DNA of 64,000 nucleotides. Origin: Streptomyces flaveus. Its GTDB lineage: Bacteria > Actinomycetota > Actinomycetes > Streptomycetales > Streptomycetaceae. This document shows positions 53,869-62,079 of this stretch, piece by piece. The notes beneath the pieces are model-generated. The model was given only the letters and a program-made list of their open reading frames with translations, searched no databases and had not been told where the DNA came from. Location of the stretch: NCBI RefSeq assembly GCF_014647675.1, contig NZ_BMPQ01000009.1, positions 259,827 through 323,826 of the forward strand, written 5' to 3'. Positions within the stretch are counted from its first letter, which is position 1. Each line of letters opens with the position of its first letter. A program made the translations under genes and the position numbers.

Positions 53869-54478
53869 TCACAGCGGCTTGAAAGTGCGGCGGCCGGAAG
53901 CGGCGGCGAGGACTTCGCCGGTCTCGACGGTGTAGTACCAGGCGTGCAGCCGCAGCCGTCCGGACGACAGGCGTCGGGCGATGAACGGGTAGCTGCGCAG
54001 GTGGTCGAGCTGAATGAGGACGTGTTGCTGGGTCACGGCGACCGGGTCCTCGCCGAGCCCTTGGGGCTGCCACGGCTCGTCGGTCCGGGTGCGGTGTCCG
54101 GCACGGGACAGCCAGTGTCGTACGAGCGGCAGCGTCTGGACGTTCTGCTCGCGCATCAGCCCCTGGACGGCACCGCAGTGCGAGTGGCCGCAGACGACGA
54201 TGTTCGGCACCTGCAGGGCCTGGACGGCGAATTCGAGGGACCCGGCGACACCGCACGCGACCTGCGACCGGTACGGGGGGCACGATGTTGCCCGCGGTGC
54301 GCAGTTCAAAGAGGTCGCCGGGGCTGGCACCGGTGAACAGGGCGGGGATGACACGGGAGTCGGAGCAGGAGATGAACAGGGCCTGGGGCTGCTGCCCCTG
54401 AGCCAGCTGGGCGAACTCCTCCTGCTGGTCGGAGATCTTCTCGGGGAACGTACGAGCGTGCTCGATGAGGGTCTGCAT
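53869..54478 (-). pseudogene. Beta-class carbonic anhydrase with a one-base frameshift
   Basis: From ATG 54478 the frame reads MQTLIEHARTFPEKISDQQE, with the zinc motif CSDSRVIP and the segment DLFELRTAGNIVPP. It then shifts; the next frame continues YRSQVACGVAGSLEFAVQAL with GHSHC and ends FKPL at 53869. The break lies in a run of six G (54275-54280 on the plus strand), where five would keep the frame. The total of 610 nt equals 203 codons plus one base. It may be a pseudogene or a homopolymer sequencing error. An intact relative is at 45529. Confidence 0.8.
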
Positions 54479-54656
54479 GAAAGTTGGCCTCGTGACTCTT
54501 CGTGGGGCTCTCAGGACGAAAGGGCGCGAAGAGTGCGTGCTGCGCGCGTCCGGCGTACGCGTCAGCGAGCCGTGGCGAGCGGTCGATTGAACGCTCGGCC
54601 CGCGACGGTGGTGGTGCGTACCGGTAGCGGGGAGGATGCGCGGAGCACGCTGCCGA

Positions 54657-55055
54657 TCAGCAGCGGAAGGTCTGCAGGGTGCTGGGAGTGGGGGCGAGTC
54701 CGGAGCCGGGATTCCAGACGTCTCTCGCGGTGCGGGGATGCGCCGCACCGGACACGATGACGAGGGATGTCGTCGTCTCGTCCGCGGTCGCGTCGTCGAC
54801 GAGCGACGGTGGCTCGACCAGGTGACTTGTCCGCGGCGGCAGGGCGAGAGCGTCGTCCGTAGCCTCGTGGTACTGCGAGCCGGTGCCGAGGCTGGCCGCA
54901 GCGGACACGGAACCCTGCGGTTTCCAGGGCTCCGATTCGATTGCGGGTGCCATGGCGGACACCGCGCTCGGCGGGGCCGATGAGTGGTGGGGCAGTCCGA
55001 AGTGCAGCATGACGGCAGCAGCCAGCAGCACGACTGCTGCCGTCATGCGCCGCAT
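54657..55055 (-). CDS. Small exported protein of unknown function
   Basis: I start it at the ATG at 55055 (MRRMTAAVVLLAAAVMLHFG), which gives 132 residues with a clear signal or anchor helix; the frame extends to 55124. The mature part is rich in Ser, Thr, Ala and Pro with His near its start (LPHHSSAPPS) and a single Cys at the C-terminus. No known domain was recognised. Codon use is normal for Streptomyces, so it is probably real. Confidence 0.5.
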   Translation of the reverse strand: MRRMTAAVVLLAAAVMLHFGLPHHSSAPPSAVSAMAPAIESEPWKPQGSVSAAASLGTGSQYHEATDDALALPPRTSHLVEPPSLVDDATADETTTSLVIVSGAAHPRTARDVWNPGSGLAPTPSTLQTFRC

Positions 55056-55246
55056 CACCACTGGGCCCCCGATGTCTTGCTCGTGCTGACGCCAAAACGT
55101 TACCGGCCCACATCCCTCGTACATGCTGAACTCCCGGGTAGAAAAGGTGACATGAGCAACACCGGCACTCTCGTTGCAGGAGCAATCACCCGGTTCGGTG
55201 GAGCATGCCGGATGTAGGGAAGCGGTGAGGGTCGAGCGGCGGTGCG

Positions 55247-55951
55247 GTGCTATCCGCAGACTGTGGAGAGTCGGCGCAGGACCGCCGTGGCTCGGGCGCG
55301 CGGGCGCCGCCGGGCGGACACGGCCGAGGCCGCTGCGGACGCGGGCTTCGGTGCTGTGACGATCTGGCTGCGGGCTGCGGCCTCCTCGGTCGGCGGGTGG
55401 GTCGGCCGGGTGTGCGGGCGGGCGAGTTCGGCGCGTACGAGCGCGCCGACGGCGGCGTGGACGTCCCTGACAAGCTCACCAGGGCGCGCAAGCTCCTCAA
55501 CAGCCTGACCGCGGCACAGCGCGCCAAGATGGAAGCCGACCAGAAGCGCGAAGACGCCGCGGCGGGCGTCAGCGACTCCCCGGCTACGTACAACGGCCCG
55601 GCCAGCGGCCGCGGCAAGGCGGCCCTCGATTTCGCGTACGCGCAGCTGGGCAAGCCCTACGAGTGGGGCGCGACCGGCCCCAACTCCTTCGACTGCTCGG
55701 GACTCACCGGCGCCTCCTGGCGTGCGGCGGGCGTTTCGCTGCCGCGCACCGTCAAGCAGCAGTACGACGCAGGCCGGAAGGTGGCCAGGGCCGATCTGCA
55801 GCCCGGCGACATCATCTACTGGTACAACGACAACCAGCGCAACGGCATGTACGTCGGCAACGGCAAGGCCATCCACGCGCCGCGCACCGGCAAGAACGTC
55901 GAGATCGTCCCGTTGGACTCCATGCCGTTCTTCGCAGCCAGCAGACCTTGA
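55247..55951 (+). pseudogene. Truncated NlpC/P60 (C40) protein lacking the catalytic His
   Basis: The reliable part begins near 55470 with a coiled-coil end (KLLNSLTAAQRAKMEADQKR), and the NlpC/P60 domain follows to 55951. The catalytic Cys is present (NSFDCSGLTGASW, residue 150 of the frame) and so is the late His (KAIHAPR, 210). The first catalytic His, normally in a SHVGIYVGNG-type strand, is Asn here (RNGMYVGNG, residue 199). No signal peptide or full coiled coil precedes; the upstream 75 codons do not look like this family. It is either a 5'-truncated relic or an inactive remnant. Confidence 0.65.
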
Positions 55952-56431
55952 GCACCGACACCCGTGCTACGCAAGGGACTTCAGCGACCGCCCGCTCGGC
56001 CGCCGCAGCAGCGGGCACATCGGAACGGTAGCCAGCTTGCTCAAATCCCGGCGCGATCCCGAGGCCCGGGCGCACGCCGGAGCCGTAATCGGCACCCCAC
56101 CTCACGCCGCCCACGGCGAGCGCCGCCCTTCCAACTGCTGAGATCTCCCTGGCCGCGGTCTCACACGTGAATGCCACCCATGCCCGGCACAAACGCCTCA
56201 GCGGACGCCCATACATCTCGGACGGCGACATCGTCCGGCGGCCGGGATTCACCCGGCGAGCACCGATAGGGCGGCCGGATGGGAACCGACCTCCGGCCGG
56301 GCATCCGGAGACGCCATCCCGCGCTTCCTGGACGTGTACGCGATGGGAAGGTTGCAGCGCCGTCCGGGCCCTCTCAGCCCAGCGGGCGAACGGCGGACGA
56401 ACTGGTCGCCGTTCGCCCCGGTCCGCTCCCC
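55952..56431. other. 480-bp gap without a recognisable gene
   Basis: Both strands were read. Short frames exist, but none has a domain, a ribosome site or steady codon style. Several tracts around 55990-56110 look like decayed coding DNA. No hairpin stronger than background was seen. Confidence 0.4.
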
Positions 56432-57343
56432 CTACCAGCCGACGCGGTCGCAGCCGGTGTGCTCGGCGGGTTCGACCTGCAGGGTGGCATGGGAGACACC
56501 GTGGCGATCGCGCAACAGGTCGCGCGCCTGGTCGAGGACGGCGTGGCTGTCGGTGCGGTCAGCGGTGACCAAATGGGCCGTTGCCACGTTCATGCCCGAG
56601 GTCAGGGTCCACAGGTGCAGGTCATGCACGTCCTTCACGCCGCCGACGGCGGACAGATCGTCGGCCACAGCGGCCGAGTCCATGCCTGCCGGCACGTGCT
56701 GGCCGAGGACGGCGAAGACCTCGCGGCCCAGCGCAACGGCGCGCACCGCGACGAACGCACCGATGGCGAGGGCGACCAGGGTGTCCCAGAGCGGCTGACC
56801 GGTGGCGGCCACCAGCCCGCCCGCCAGAATCACGCCGACCGAGCCGGCGGTGTCAGCCACGACTTCCAGGTAGGCGCCCTTGACGTTCAGGCTCTCGGAC
56901 GCGCCGGACCGCAGCAGGAGCAGCGCGGCCACGTTGACCGCCAGGCCGAGCCCGCCCACGACGAGCATGGGACCGGAGGCGACCTCGGCGCCGCCGCCGA
57001 TGCGGCCGATGGCTTCGAAGACCACGTAGACCGACACGCCGAGCATCAGCAGCACCGACAGCAGACTGGCGAACACCTCTGCGCGATAGGAGCCGTAGGT
57101 GCGGCGGCCGGTGGTGTCGGGCCGGGTGGCTATCCGGGTGGCCACCAACGCCGCGCCCAGCGCCACCACGTCGGCGGCCATGTGCCCGGCGTCCGACAGC
57201 AGCGCGAGCGAGCCCGACAGCAGCCCGTAGACCAGTTCGACCACGAAGAACGAACCGACCATGGCGAACGACACCGCAAGCCGCCATCGGTGCCGGCCTC
57301 CCGCGTGACTGCCCACCCCATGGCTGTGACCGCTTCCGCCCAT
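56432..57343 (-). CDS. Cation diffusion facilitator (CDF) metal exporter
   Basis: ATG 57343 (MGGSGHSHGVGSHAGGRHRW, His-rich) has GGGGAGGG 9 nt upstream (303 residues). The six-helix transporter has both metal-site motifs: SLALLSDAGHMAADVVAL in helix 2 and GAYLEVVADTAGSVGVI in helix 5 (HxxxD and DxxxD-like). The cytoplasmic C-terminal domain includes VHDLHLWTLTSGMNVATAHL. CDF proteins expel Zn2+, Co2+, Ni2+ or Cd2+ in exchange for protons. The MerR regulator at 60372 is a possible but unproven controller. Confidence 0.92.
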   Translation of the reverse strand: MGGSGHSHGVGSHAGGRHRWRLAVSFAMVGSFFVVELVYGLLSGSLALLSDAGHMAADVVALGAALVATRIATRPDTTGRRTYGSYRAEVFASLLSVLLMLGVSVYVVFEAIGRIGGGAEVASGPMLVVGGLGLAVNVAALLLLRSGASESLNVKGAYLEVVADTAGSVGVILAGGLVAATGQPLWDTLVALAIGAFVAVRAVALGREVFAVLGQHVPAGMDSAAVADDLSAVGGVKDVHDLHLWTLTSGMNVATAHLVTADRTDSHAVLDQARDLLRDRHGVSHATLQVEPAEHTGCDRVGW

Positions 57344-57489
57344 GACCGCCTGCCCTCCCCTTTCCTGGTGTCTGTCCCAGGCAGGGAAACACACAGGGAC
57401 CAAAAGGGGCAAAGGCTGCATCGGTGACCGTTGTCATGTCCGTTAACAGGCCACTGACCTGCGGAAACGTAACACTGCTTCGAAGGGGC

Positions 57490-57956
57490 GCGATTAGGAC
57501 CTCCCAGCGGCGGGCCGAGTACGGAGGGGTGTGAATACGCGGCCAACGGCATACGGACGAACAGCCGCACCATTTCCAACAGCCCGACTGACTCTCCGAA
57601 GGCGTGCTCGACCAGGGCCATGAGGTTCTGCCCCGGCATGCCCCCGTCGATCGACGATGAGCACACGCCTGGTAGCGAGTACGCGACGTGGCAGGCGACC
57701 TGCGCACCCGCGAGTGCGGCGAGCATCTGGGTGTCCGAGAGCCTTCGGCGGGTCAGCGCGCCCGCGCACGCCACAGGGGCGAGCAGGGCCACGCCAGCCA
57801 GGCGCGGCGCGTCTCATGTACGAGCGCATGGCCGATCAGCGGCAGCGGCAGCAGCACGCACATCGCCGCCAAGACGGCAGCCCGCCAAGCCCGCAGCGCG
57901 CCCGCTTCGGGCATCCACAGCACCGTGCGGTCGCGGATCGGTCGCGCGTGCGCCAC
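57490..57956 (-). pseudogene. Frameshifted paralogue of the 41458 membrane protein
   Basis: From 57956 the minus strand reads LWMPEAGALRAWRAAVLAAM with CVLLPLPLIGHALVHETRRA, matching the first helix of the 41458 protein (GVLRGLRAGVLAVLCVLLPL). The likeness then passes to another frame: MALLAPVACAGALTRRRLSD and QVACHVAYSLPGVC, matching LTRRRLTDTQ and AYHAAYSLPGAC. At least one frameshift therefore lies near 57790, and the end is lost. It is a decayed second copy. Confidence 0.7.
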
Positions 57957-58165
57957 TCGCCGCAGCCGCCACCAGCGTCAGCCTGACTCTCACTGCCGAA
58001 GTCCCTCGCCTCGAACGGGCGCACCACCAGAGCGCAGCTTGCCGATGCCGGGCAGGAAAGCCGGTACGGGCGGCGTAGTGCTGGTACGCGGCGGGGTGGA
58101 TGCGCAGCAATTGCAGGCGTCCTCGATGCGGTGGCCGGCCTGGGAGGCGAAGACGGCTGCGATAC

Positions 58166-59620
58166 TCACCGCGGCCAGGACGCGGTGTCGATGGTGCGGT
58201 CGAAGGCCCAGGCGACGTGGCCGTCGGGACGGATCAGTGCGGTGTGGACGTTGGCCCACTGCTCGTCGGGCTGCGACAGACGGGTGGTGTGGCGGTGGGT
58301 TCCGTACGGAAGCGCGGGTGACGGGTCAGGACTGCGGCTCTCGTCGACGCCGTCGAGATCGAGCAGGAGGTGCCGTCCGCTGTTCATCAAGGAGAACAGG
58401 CTGGTGCCGTCCGCGAAAGCCAGGTCCGGTGCGCGGGTGCCGGTCAGCGGGTGCGCGGTGTGCGGGTCGGTCGGCGGGTAGCCGACGTCGAGGGCGGAGA
58501 GCCGTTCAGCGAGCGCGCGGGAAAGCACGGGCAGGTCACTGATCAGGTCTGCCAGGAAGGCGCGCAGTGCCTGGCCTTCGAAAGGGTAGGCGGTCATCAG
58601 GGCGGTCTGGGCCCGTGTGCCGGACAGCAGGCGTGCGCCGACGGGATGGCGCTCGGCGTGGTAGGTGTCCAGGAGGTCTGCGGGGGCCGTGCCCTGCAGG
58701 GTCGCGGCGAGCTTCCAGCCGAGGTTGGTGGCGTCCTGGAAGCCGACGTTGAGGCCCACGCCCCCGGTGGGAAAGTGCATGTGCGCGGCGTCGCCCGCGA
58801 GCAGGACCCGGTCCTTGCGGTAGGTGGCGGCCTGGCGGGTGGCGTTGCCGAAGCGGGAAAGCCAGTGCGCATCGCGCATACCGAAATCGGTACCCAGTAC
58901 GCGCCGGGTCTTTTCGTGCATCTCTCGCAGGGTCAGCTCGCCGGGATGGTCGGGCCGGTGGTCTTCCGGGGCGATTCCGACGAAGCGGGTGAGGCCGCCG
59001 GGCAGGGGCACGGCCATCACGCCGCCCTGTGGGCCGAACTCGCTCACCGGGCCGACGGGCGGCTCGTCGAGGATGACATCGCCCAGCCATCCCCAGACCG
59101 TGGTGTCGGTGCCGGGGAAGTCGATGCCGACCGCCTCCCGCACCCGGCTGCGGGTGCCGTCGCAGCCCACGGCGTACCGCGCCTGCAGGGTGTACGGGCC
59201 ATCGGGACCCTCCACCTCGATACGAACGGCGTCCGGTTCCTGCACCAGCCCTGTCACCCGATGCCCCCGCAGGACCCGAGCACCCATCCCCCGCGCATGC
59301 TCCTCCAGCAGCTCCTCGGTGCGCGCCTGAGGCAGGAGCAGGGTGAAGGGGTAGGGCGTGTCCAGGACACGGAAGTCCAGCCGGGCATCCAGTGCCCCGA
59401 AGTGCCCGGTGGGCAGGGGTGTGCCCGCGCCGACGAAGTCGTCCGCGAGGCCGCGCATCCCCAGGATCTCCACGGTCCGGGGATGGACGGTGAGCGCCTT
59501 GGAGTGCGGGTTGCGCTCACGCCGGGCCTCCAGGACTGTCACCGGCACTCCCTGTAACCGCAGTTCGGCGGCCAGCCACAAGCCCGTGGGCCCTGCCCCG
59601 ACGACGATGACCTCTTCCAC
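58166..59620 (-). CDS. FAD-dependent aromatic hydroxylase (PHBH-type monooxygenase)
   Basis: The 484-residue class A flavoprotein monooxygenase has the Rossmann motif VVGAGPTGLWLAAEL at the N-terminus, the DG motif YAVGCDGTRSRVREA at about residue 155 and the GD motif LLAGDAAHMHFPTGGVGLNV at about 280. A C-terminal thioredoxin-like part follows, as in polyketide and rifampicin/tetracycline hydroxylases. It inserts oxygen into an aromatic substrate with NAD(P)H. It stands divergent from a TetR gene with two shared operators, an arrangement typical of inducible drug or aromatic detoxification. The substrate is unknown. Confidence 0.92.
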   Translation of the reverse strand: MEEVIVVGAGPTGLWLAAELRLQGVPVTVLEARRERNPHSKALTVHPRTVEILGMRGLADDFVGAGTPLPTGHFGALDARLDFRVLDTPYPFTLLLPQARTEELLEEHARGMGARVLRGHRVTGLVQEPDAVRIEVEGPDGPYTLQARYAVGCDGTRSRVREAVGIDFPGTDTTVWGWLGDVILDEPPVGPVSEFGPQGGVMAVPLPGGLTRFVGIAPEDHRPDHPGELTLREMHEKTRRVLGTDFGMRDAHWLSRFGNATRQAATYRKDRVLLAGDAAHMHFPTGGVGLNVGFQDATNLGWKLAATLQGTAPADLLDTYHAERHPVGARLLSGTRAQTALMTAYPFEGQALRAFLADLISDLPVLSRALAERLSALDVGYPPTDPHTAHPLTGTRAPDLAFADGTSLFSLMNSGRHLLLDLDGVDESRSPDPSPALPYGTHRHTTRLSQPDEQWANVHTALIRPDGHVAWAFDRTIDTASWPR

Positions 59621-59630
59621 AGCACCCTCC

Positions 59631-59678
59631 TTGGTCAGTGACCAATTACAGGATTCAGTAGACTAGGTCAGTGACCAA
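59631..59678. promoter_or_regulatory. Twin palindromic operators between monooxygenase and TetR genes
   Basis: TTGGTCAGTGACCAA (59631-59645, perfect, arms TTGGTCA/TGACCAA around G) and TAGGTCAGTGACCAA (59664-59678, one change) have centres 33 bp apart, three helix turns. The second contains the TetR GTG start at its centre. A -10-like TAGACT at 59659-59664 precedes it by 6 bp, so the regulator is probably leaderless and self-repressing. The first lies 11 bp before the monooxygenase start. Confidence 0.8.
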
Positions 59679-60285
59679 GAAGCAAGCTCCGCAGCCGCCC
59701 CGCCCCGGACTGACGCCCCGCACTGTGGTGGACGCCGCACTGCGCCTCCTGGACGACAAGGGCCTGGAGGCCGTCACCGTGCGCGGCGTCGCGGACCTGC
59801 TCGGCGTGCGGATGAACACGGTGCTGTGGCACATCAAGAGCAAAACCCGGCTGCTGGAACTGATGGCCGATGCGATCGTCGGCACCATCACCTGCGAGGA
59901 CCTGCCCGCAGACCCGCGCCACCGGGCGAGGGAACTGATGCACCGTTACCGGCGTGCTCTGCTTACTCATCGGGACGGAGCCGCACTCGTGACAGGCACC
60001 TATGCGGCCGAACCGCACACCCTGCGCTTCGCCGACACCCTTCTGCGCGCCCTCACCGACAGGGAACCCGCAGCCGCCCGAGCGGCCCGGACCCTCTATG
60101 CCCTCGTCTACTTCACCCTCGGCCTCACCCAGGAACAACAGGCCATGTCCGAGACCGACGAAGACCGCTTCCGCGAGGCAGTCACCACCGGCCCCTACCC
60201 CGCCCTCCGCGCCGCCCTGGATGCCCTCGCCGCGGACCCGTTCGACGCGCGATTCACCGACGGCATCGACCGCATCCTCGACTAG
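59671..60285 (+). CDS. TetR-family repressor of the divergent monooxygenase
   Basis: The 204-residue protein starts at GTG 59671 with no Shine-Dalgarno site, in keeping with a leaderless message. The N-terminal HTH spans about residues 12-60 (LTPRTVVDAALRLLDDKGLE, then VRGVADLLGVRMNTVLWHIK). A TetR_C-type ligand domain follows, with HRARELMHRYRRALLTHRDG. It should bind the two operators and release them on meeting the monooxygenase substrate. It is intact, unlike the TetR fragment at 49.8 kb. Confidence 0.92.
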   Translation: MTKKQAPQPPRPGLTPRTVVDAALRLLDDKGLEAVTVRGVADLLGVRMNTVLWHIKSKTRLLELMADAIVGTITCEDLPADPRHRARELMHRYRRALLTHRDGAALVTGTYAAEPHTLRFADTLLRALTDREPAAARAARTLYALVYFTLGLTQEQQAMSETDEDRFREAVTTGPYPALRAALDALAADPFDARFTDGIDRILD

Positions 60286-60332
60286 CAGCAGCCGCTGCCC
60301 ATGCTCAGTCCCCCAGCACCCGAACCCAGCCC

Positions 60333-60362
60333 TTGACCTTCGAGTCGGGTCGAAGCTTTACC
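60333..60362 (+). promoter_or_regulatory. MerR-type promoter and operator
   Basis: TTGACC (60333-60338) and TTTACC (60357-60362) are 18 bp apart, the long spacer typical of MerR-family promoters. Between them CTTCGA and TCGAAG (60338-60355) form a dyad with 6 bp between. The start GTG 60372 is 9 nt past the -10 box, so the message may be leaderless. The site suggests self-regulation. Confidence 0.65.
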
Positions 60363-60371
60363 GTCGAAGAC

Positions 60372-61163
60372 GTGACCAGCCTGCGCATCTCCCAGCTCGC
60401 GGCACGCACCGGCGTACCGCCGACCACCCTGCGCTTCTACGAGACCGCGGGACTGCTCACCGCCGACCGCACCCCGACGGGATACCGGGTCTACGGCGAG
60501 GCAGCAGTCGAGCGGCTCGCGTTCATCGGCGCCGCCAAGCACCTGGGTCTGCCGCTGGAGGAGATCGCCGAGCTGCTCGCGGTCTGGGACTCCGGGCGCT
60601 GCGCGGACGTGAAGGCCGACCTGCGGCCACGTATCACCGCCCATATCACCGAGGCCGAGGCACGCGCAGCCGAAGTGGCCGCGTTCACCGCCACACTGCA
60701 CCGCGCGCTGGACCACCTCGACGCCCTGCCGGACCGGTCCGACCGCTGCGACCCGGAGTGCGGCTTCCTCTCCCCCCGCGCCCCCGCCGCCCGGCGGGTC
60801 GACGTGCCGCTGCTGCCCAGCCGCCGAGCTGCCGAGGCCGGCACCACGACTGCCGCCGAGGCCGAGCAGTGGCGGACCGCGCCGGTGGCCTGCTCGCTGA
60901 CCGCCGACGGCATCGGCGAACGCACCGCCCAGTGGCAGCGGCTCACAGCCGGCGCCGAACGCCAGGACATCCCGGACGGCGTGCGGCTCACCCTGCCCGC
61001 CGAGCGCGCCGGGGACGTCGCCGCACTCGCCGCCGCCGAGCAGCGGTGCTGCCCCTTCTTCGATTTCCGGCTCCACCTCGACGGCCCGGCGCTGCACCTG
61101 GAGGTACGCGCCCCGGCCGAGGGCACGGCCCTGCTCCACGAGCTGTTCACCCCGGCCGCCTGA
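60372..61163 (+). CDS. MerR-family metal-responsive-type regulator
   Basis: GTG 60372 gives 263 residues. The winged HTH is at the N-terminus (RISQLAARTGVPPTTLRFYE, then GYRVYGEAAVERLAFIGAAK), with a dimerisation helix to about residue 120. Cys residues in DSGRC, RCDPECGF and EQRCCPFFDF could bind a metal. The C-terminal half (about 150-263) is longer than in simple MerR proteins and ends in a small beta-domain (DFRLHLDGPALHLEVRAPAE). It is probably a metal sensor; the CDF exporter and copper genes in the region are candidate targets. Confidence 0.85.
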   Translation: MTSLRISQLAARTGVPPTTLRFYETAGLLTADRTPTGYRVYGEAAVERLAFIGAAKHLGLPLEEIAELLAVWDSGRCADVKADLRPRITAHITEAEARAAEVAAFTATLHRALDHLDALPDRSDRCDPECGFLSPRAPAARRVDVPLLPSRRAAEAGTTTAAEAEQWRTAPVACSLTADGIGERTAQWQRLTAGAERQDIPDGVRLTLPAERAGDVAALAAAEQRCCPFFDFRLHLDGPALHLEVRAPAEGTALLHELFTPAA

Positions 61164-61434
61164 CCCGCCCCCTCGCCGGAAAGAGGTTGCCGACGGCTAC
61201 CGCTCCGATCGCTACGACATCGTCGGCGCTCTGAAATGCAGCACCAGCACACAGGACGTCTGAGCCAGATAGCCACCAACACCGCTCGGGACTATCACCC
61301 GAATGCTGCCTGGGCACATACAGCCGTCACTCGCCGTAGTCGGTCTACCTGAACAAATCTCGCACGGTTCCACCTTGAACCGGGGCCCCTCTGGGGAGAA
61401 TCGGCTACATAACCCGGCGCGAAACTGAAAGGCA

Positions 61435-61695
61435 ATGAAAGAAGCATCCGCGCAGGTCAGAGACGCCTCAAACCGCATACTCGCAGGTCATGGCCACCTG
61501 GTAGACAACTTCAAGAAGATCTCGTCGTGGGCGGCGATTCTCTTCGCTCCCACACTCGTGGGAACCATTTACGGCATGAACTTCGACGACATGCCCGAGC
61601 TGGGCTGGCACTTCGGATACCCCTTCGCGATCGGCCTGATGGGGGTGGTTTGCGCCAGTTTGTACGTGATTTTCAAGCGCCGGGACTGGCTCTAG
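61435..61695 (+). pseudogene. CorA C-terminal fragment (86 codons)
   Basis: After 25 unrelated codons the frame reads FKKISSWAAILFAPTLVGTI, then the GMN motif (residues 47-49) and the CorA end KRRDWL. It therefore has only the two membrane helices, without the large cytoplasmic domain. The protein end differs from the complete corA at 37452 by only a few residues. A GAAAGG-like ribosome site precedes the ATG, so expression is possible, but transport function is not expected. Confidence 0.8.
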
Positions 61696-61785
61696 GGTCG
61701 GCCAACACGTACGCAAGTAGCGCGCAGCGTTTGCTCTTTCCTCTCCCGAATACAGGACCGCGACGGGCCCTGGGGAGAAGTGATG
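61511..61785 (+). repeat. corA 3'-end repeat, right copy
   Basis: This is the direct repeat of 38434-38718. The 35-bp identical core is at 61645-61679. Similarity crosses the stop codon and ends with CTGGGGAGAAGTGATG at 61770-61785. A related CTGGGGAGAATC stands just upstream at 61391-61402. The two copies bracket about 23 kb. Confidence 0.8.
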
Positions 61786-61799
61786 GGGGACCTCGGCCG

Positions 61800-62007
61800 C
61801 AATGCGAGGTGGTGCACGACGGCGACACAATCACGCTGCTGCTCGCCGGTGGCTCCTGCGCCATGACCTACCGACGCCACGACCCTGCGCTTGGCCGCTG
61901 CGGGCCCTGACGAGGACACCCTGCCCAGGTCCAGCACGTCGTCGGCGTACACCTCGAACGGTTCGCCTCCGAGGAGGGACTGCGCGTCGTCTGGCACCAC
62001 GCCTGAC
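61800..62007 (+). pseudogene. DUF2218 gene fragment with frameshifts
   Basis: Three frames in succession give parts of one protein: CEVVHDGDTITLLLAGGSCA, then TLRLAAAGPDEDTL, then QVQHVVGVHLERFASEEGLR with VVWHHA-stop at 62007. The order and the closing HLERF...GLRVVW match small DUF2218 proteins. The 5' part is missing and at least two frameshifts are present, so it is dead. Confidence 0.65.
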
Positions 62008-62079
62008 GAACCACCAGAGCCCTCGACACGTCCCCGGCCATCTCGCCGACGCCGGGGTGACGGGGCAACGCGGCAGAGC

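Noticed and set aside
55812..56252. 146-codon minus-strand frame in the gap after the NlpC/P60 remnant
   Set aside because: Its second half is antisense to the NlpC/P60 gene and Arg/Cys-rich; no domain or ribosome site was seen.
41226..58110. Short matching reading FLPGIG(R/K)LR on the minus strand near 41.27 kb and 58.05 kb
   Set aside because: Only about 9 residues agree and the surroundings do not align, so I treat it as chance or as too small to interpret.
61212..61478. 88-codon minus-strand frame upstream of the corA fragment
   Set aside because: Cys-rich, without a recognisable family or start context, and overlapping the corA fragment start.
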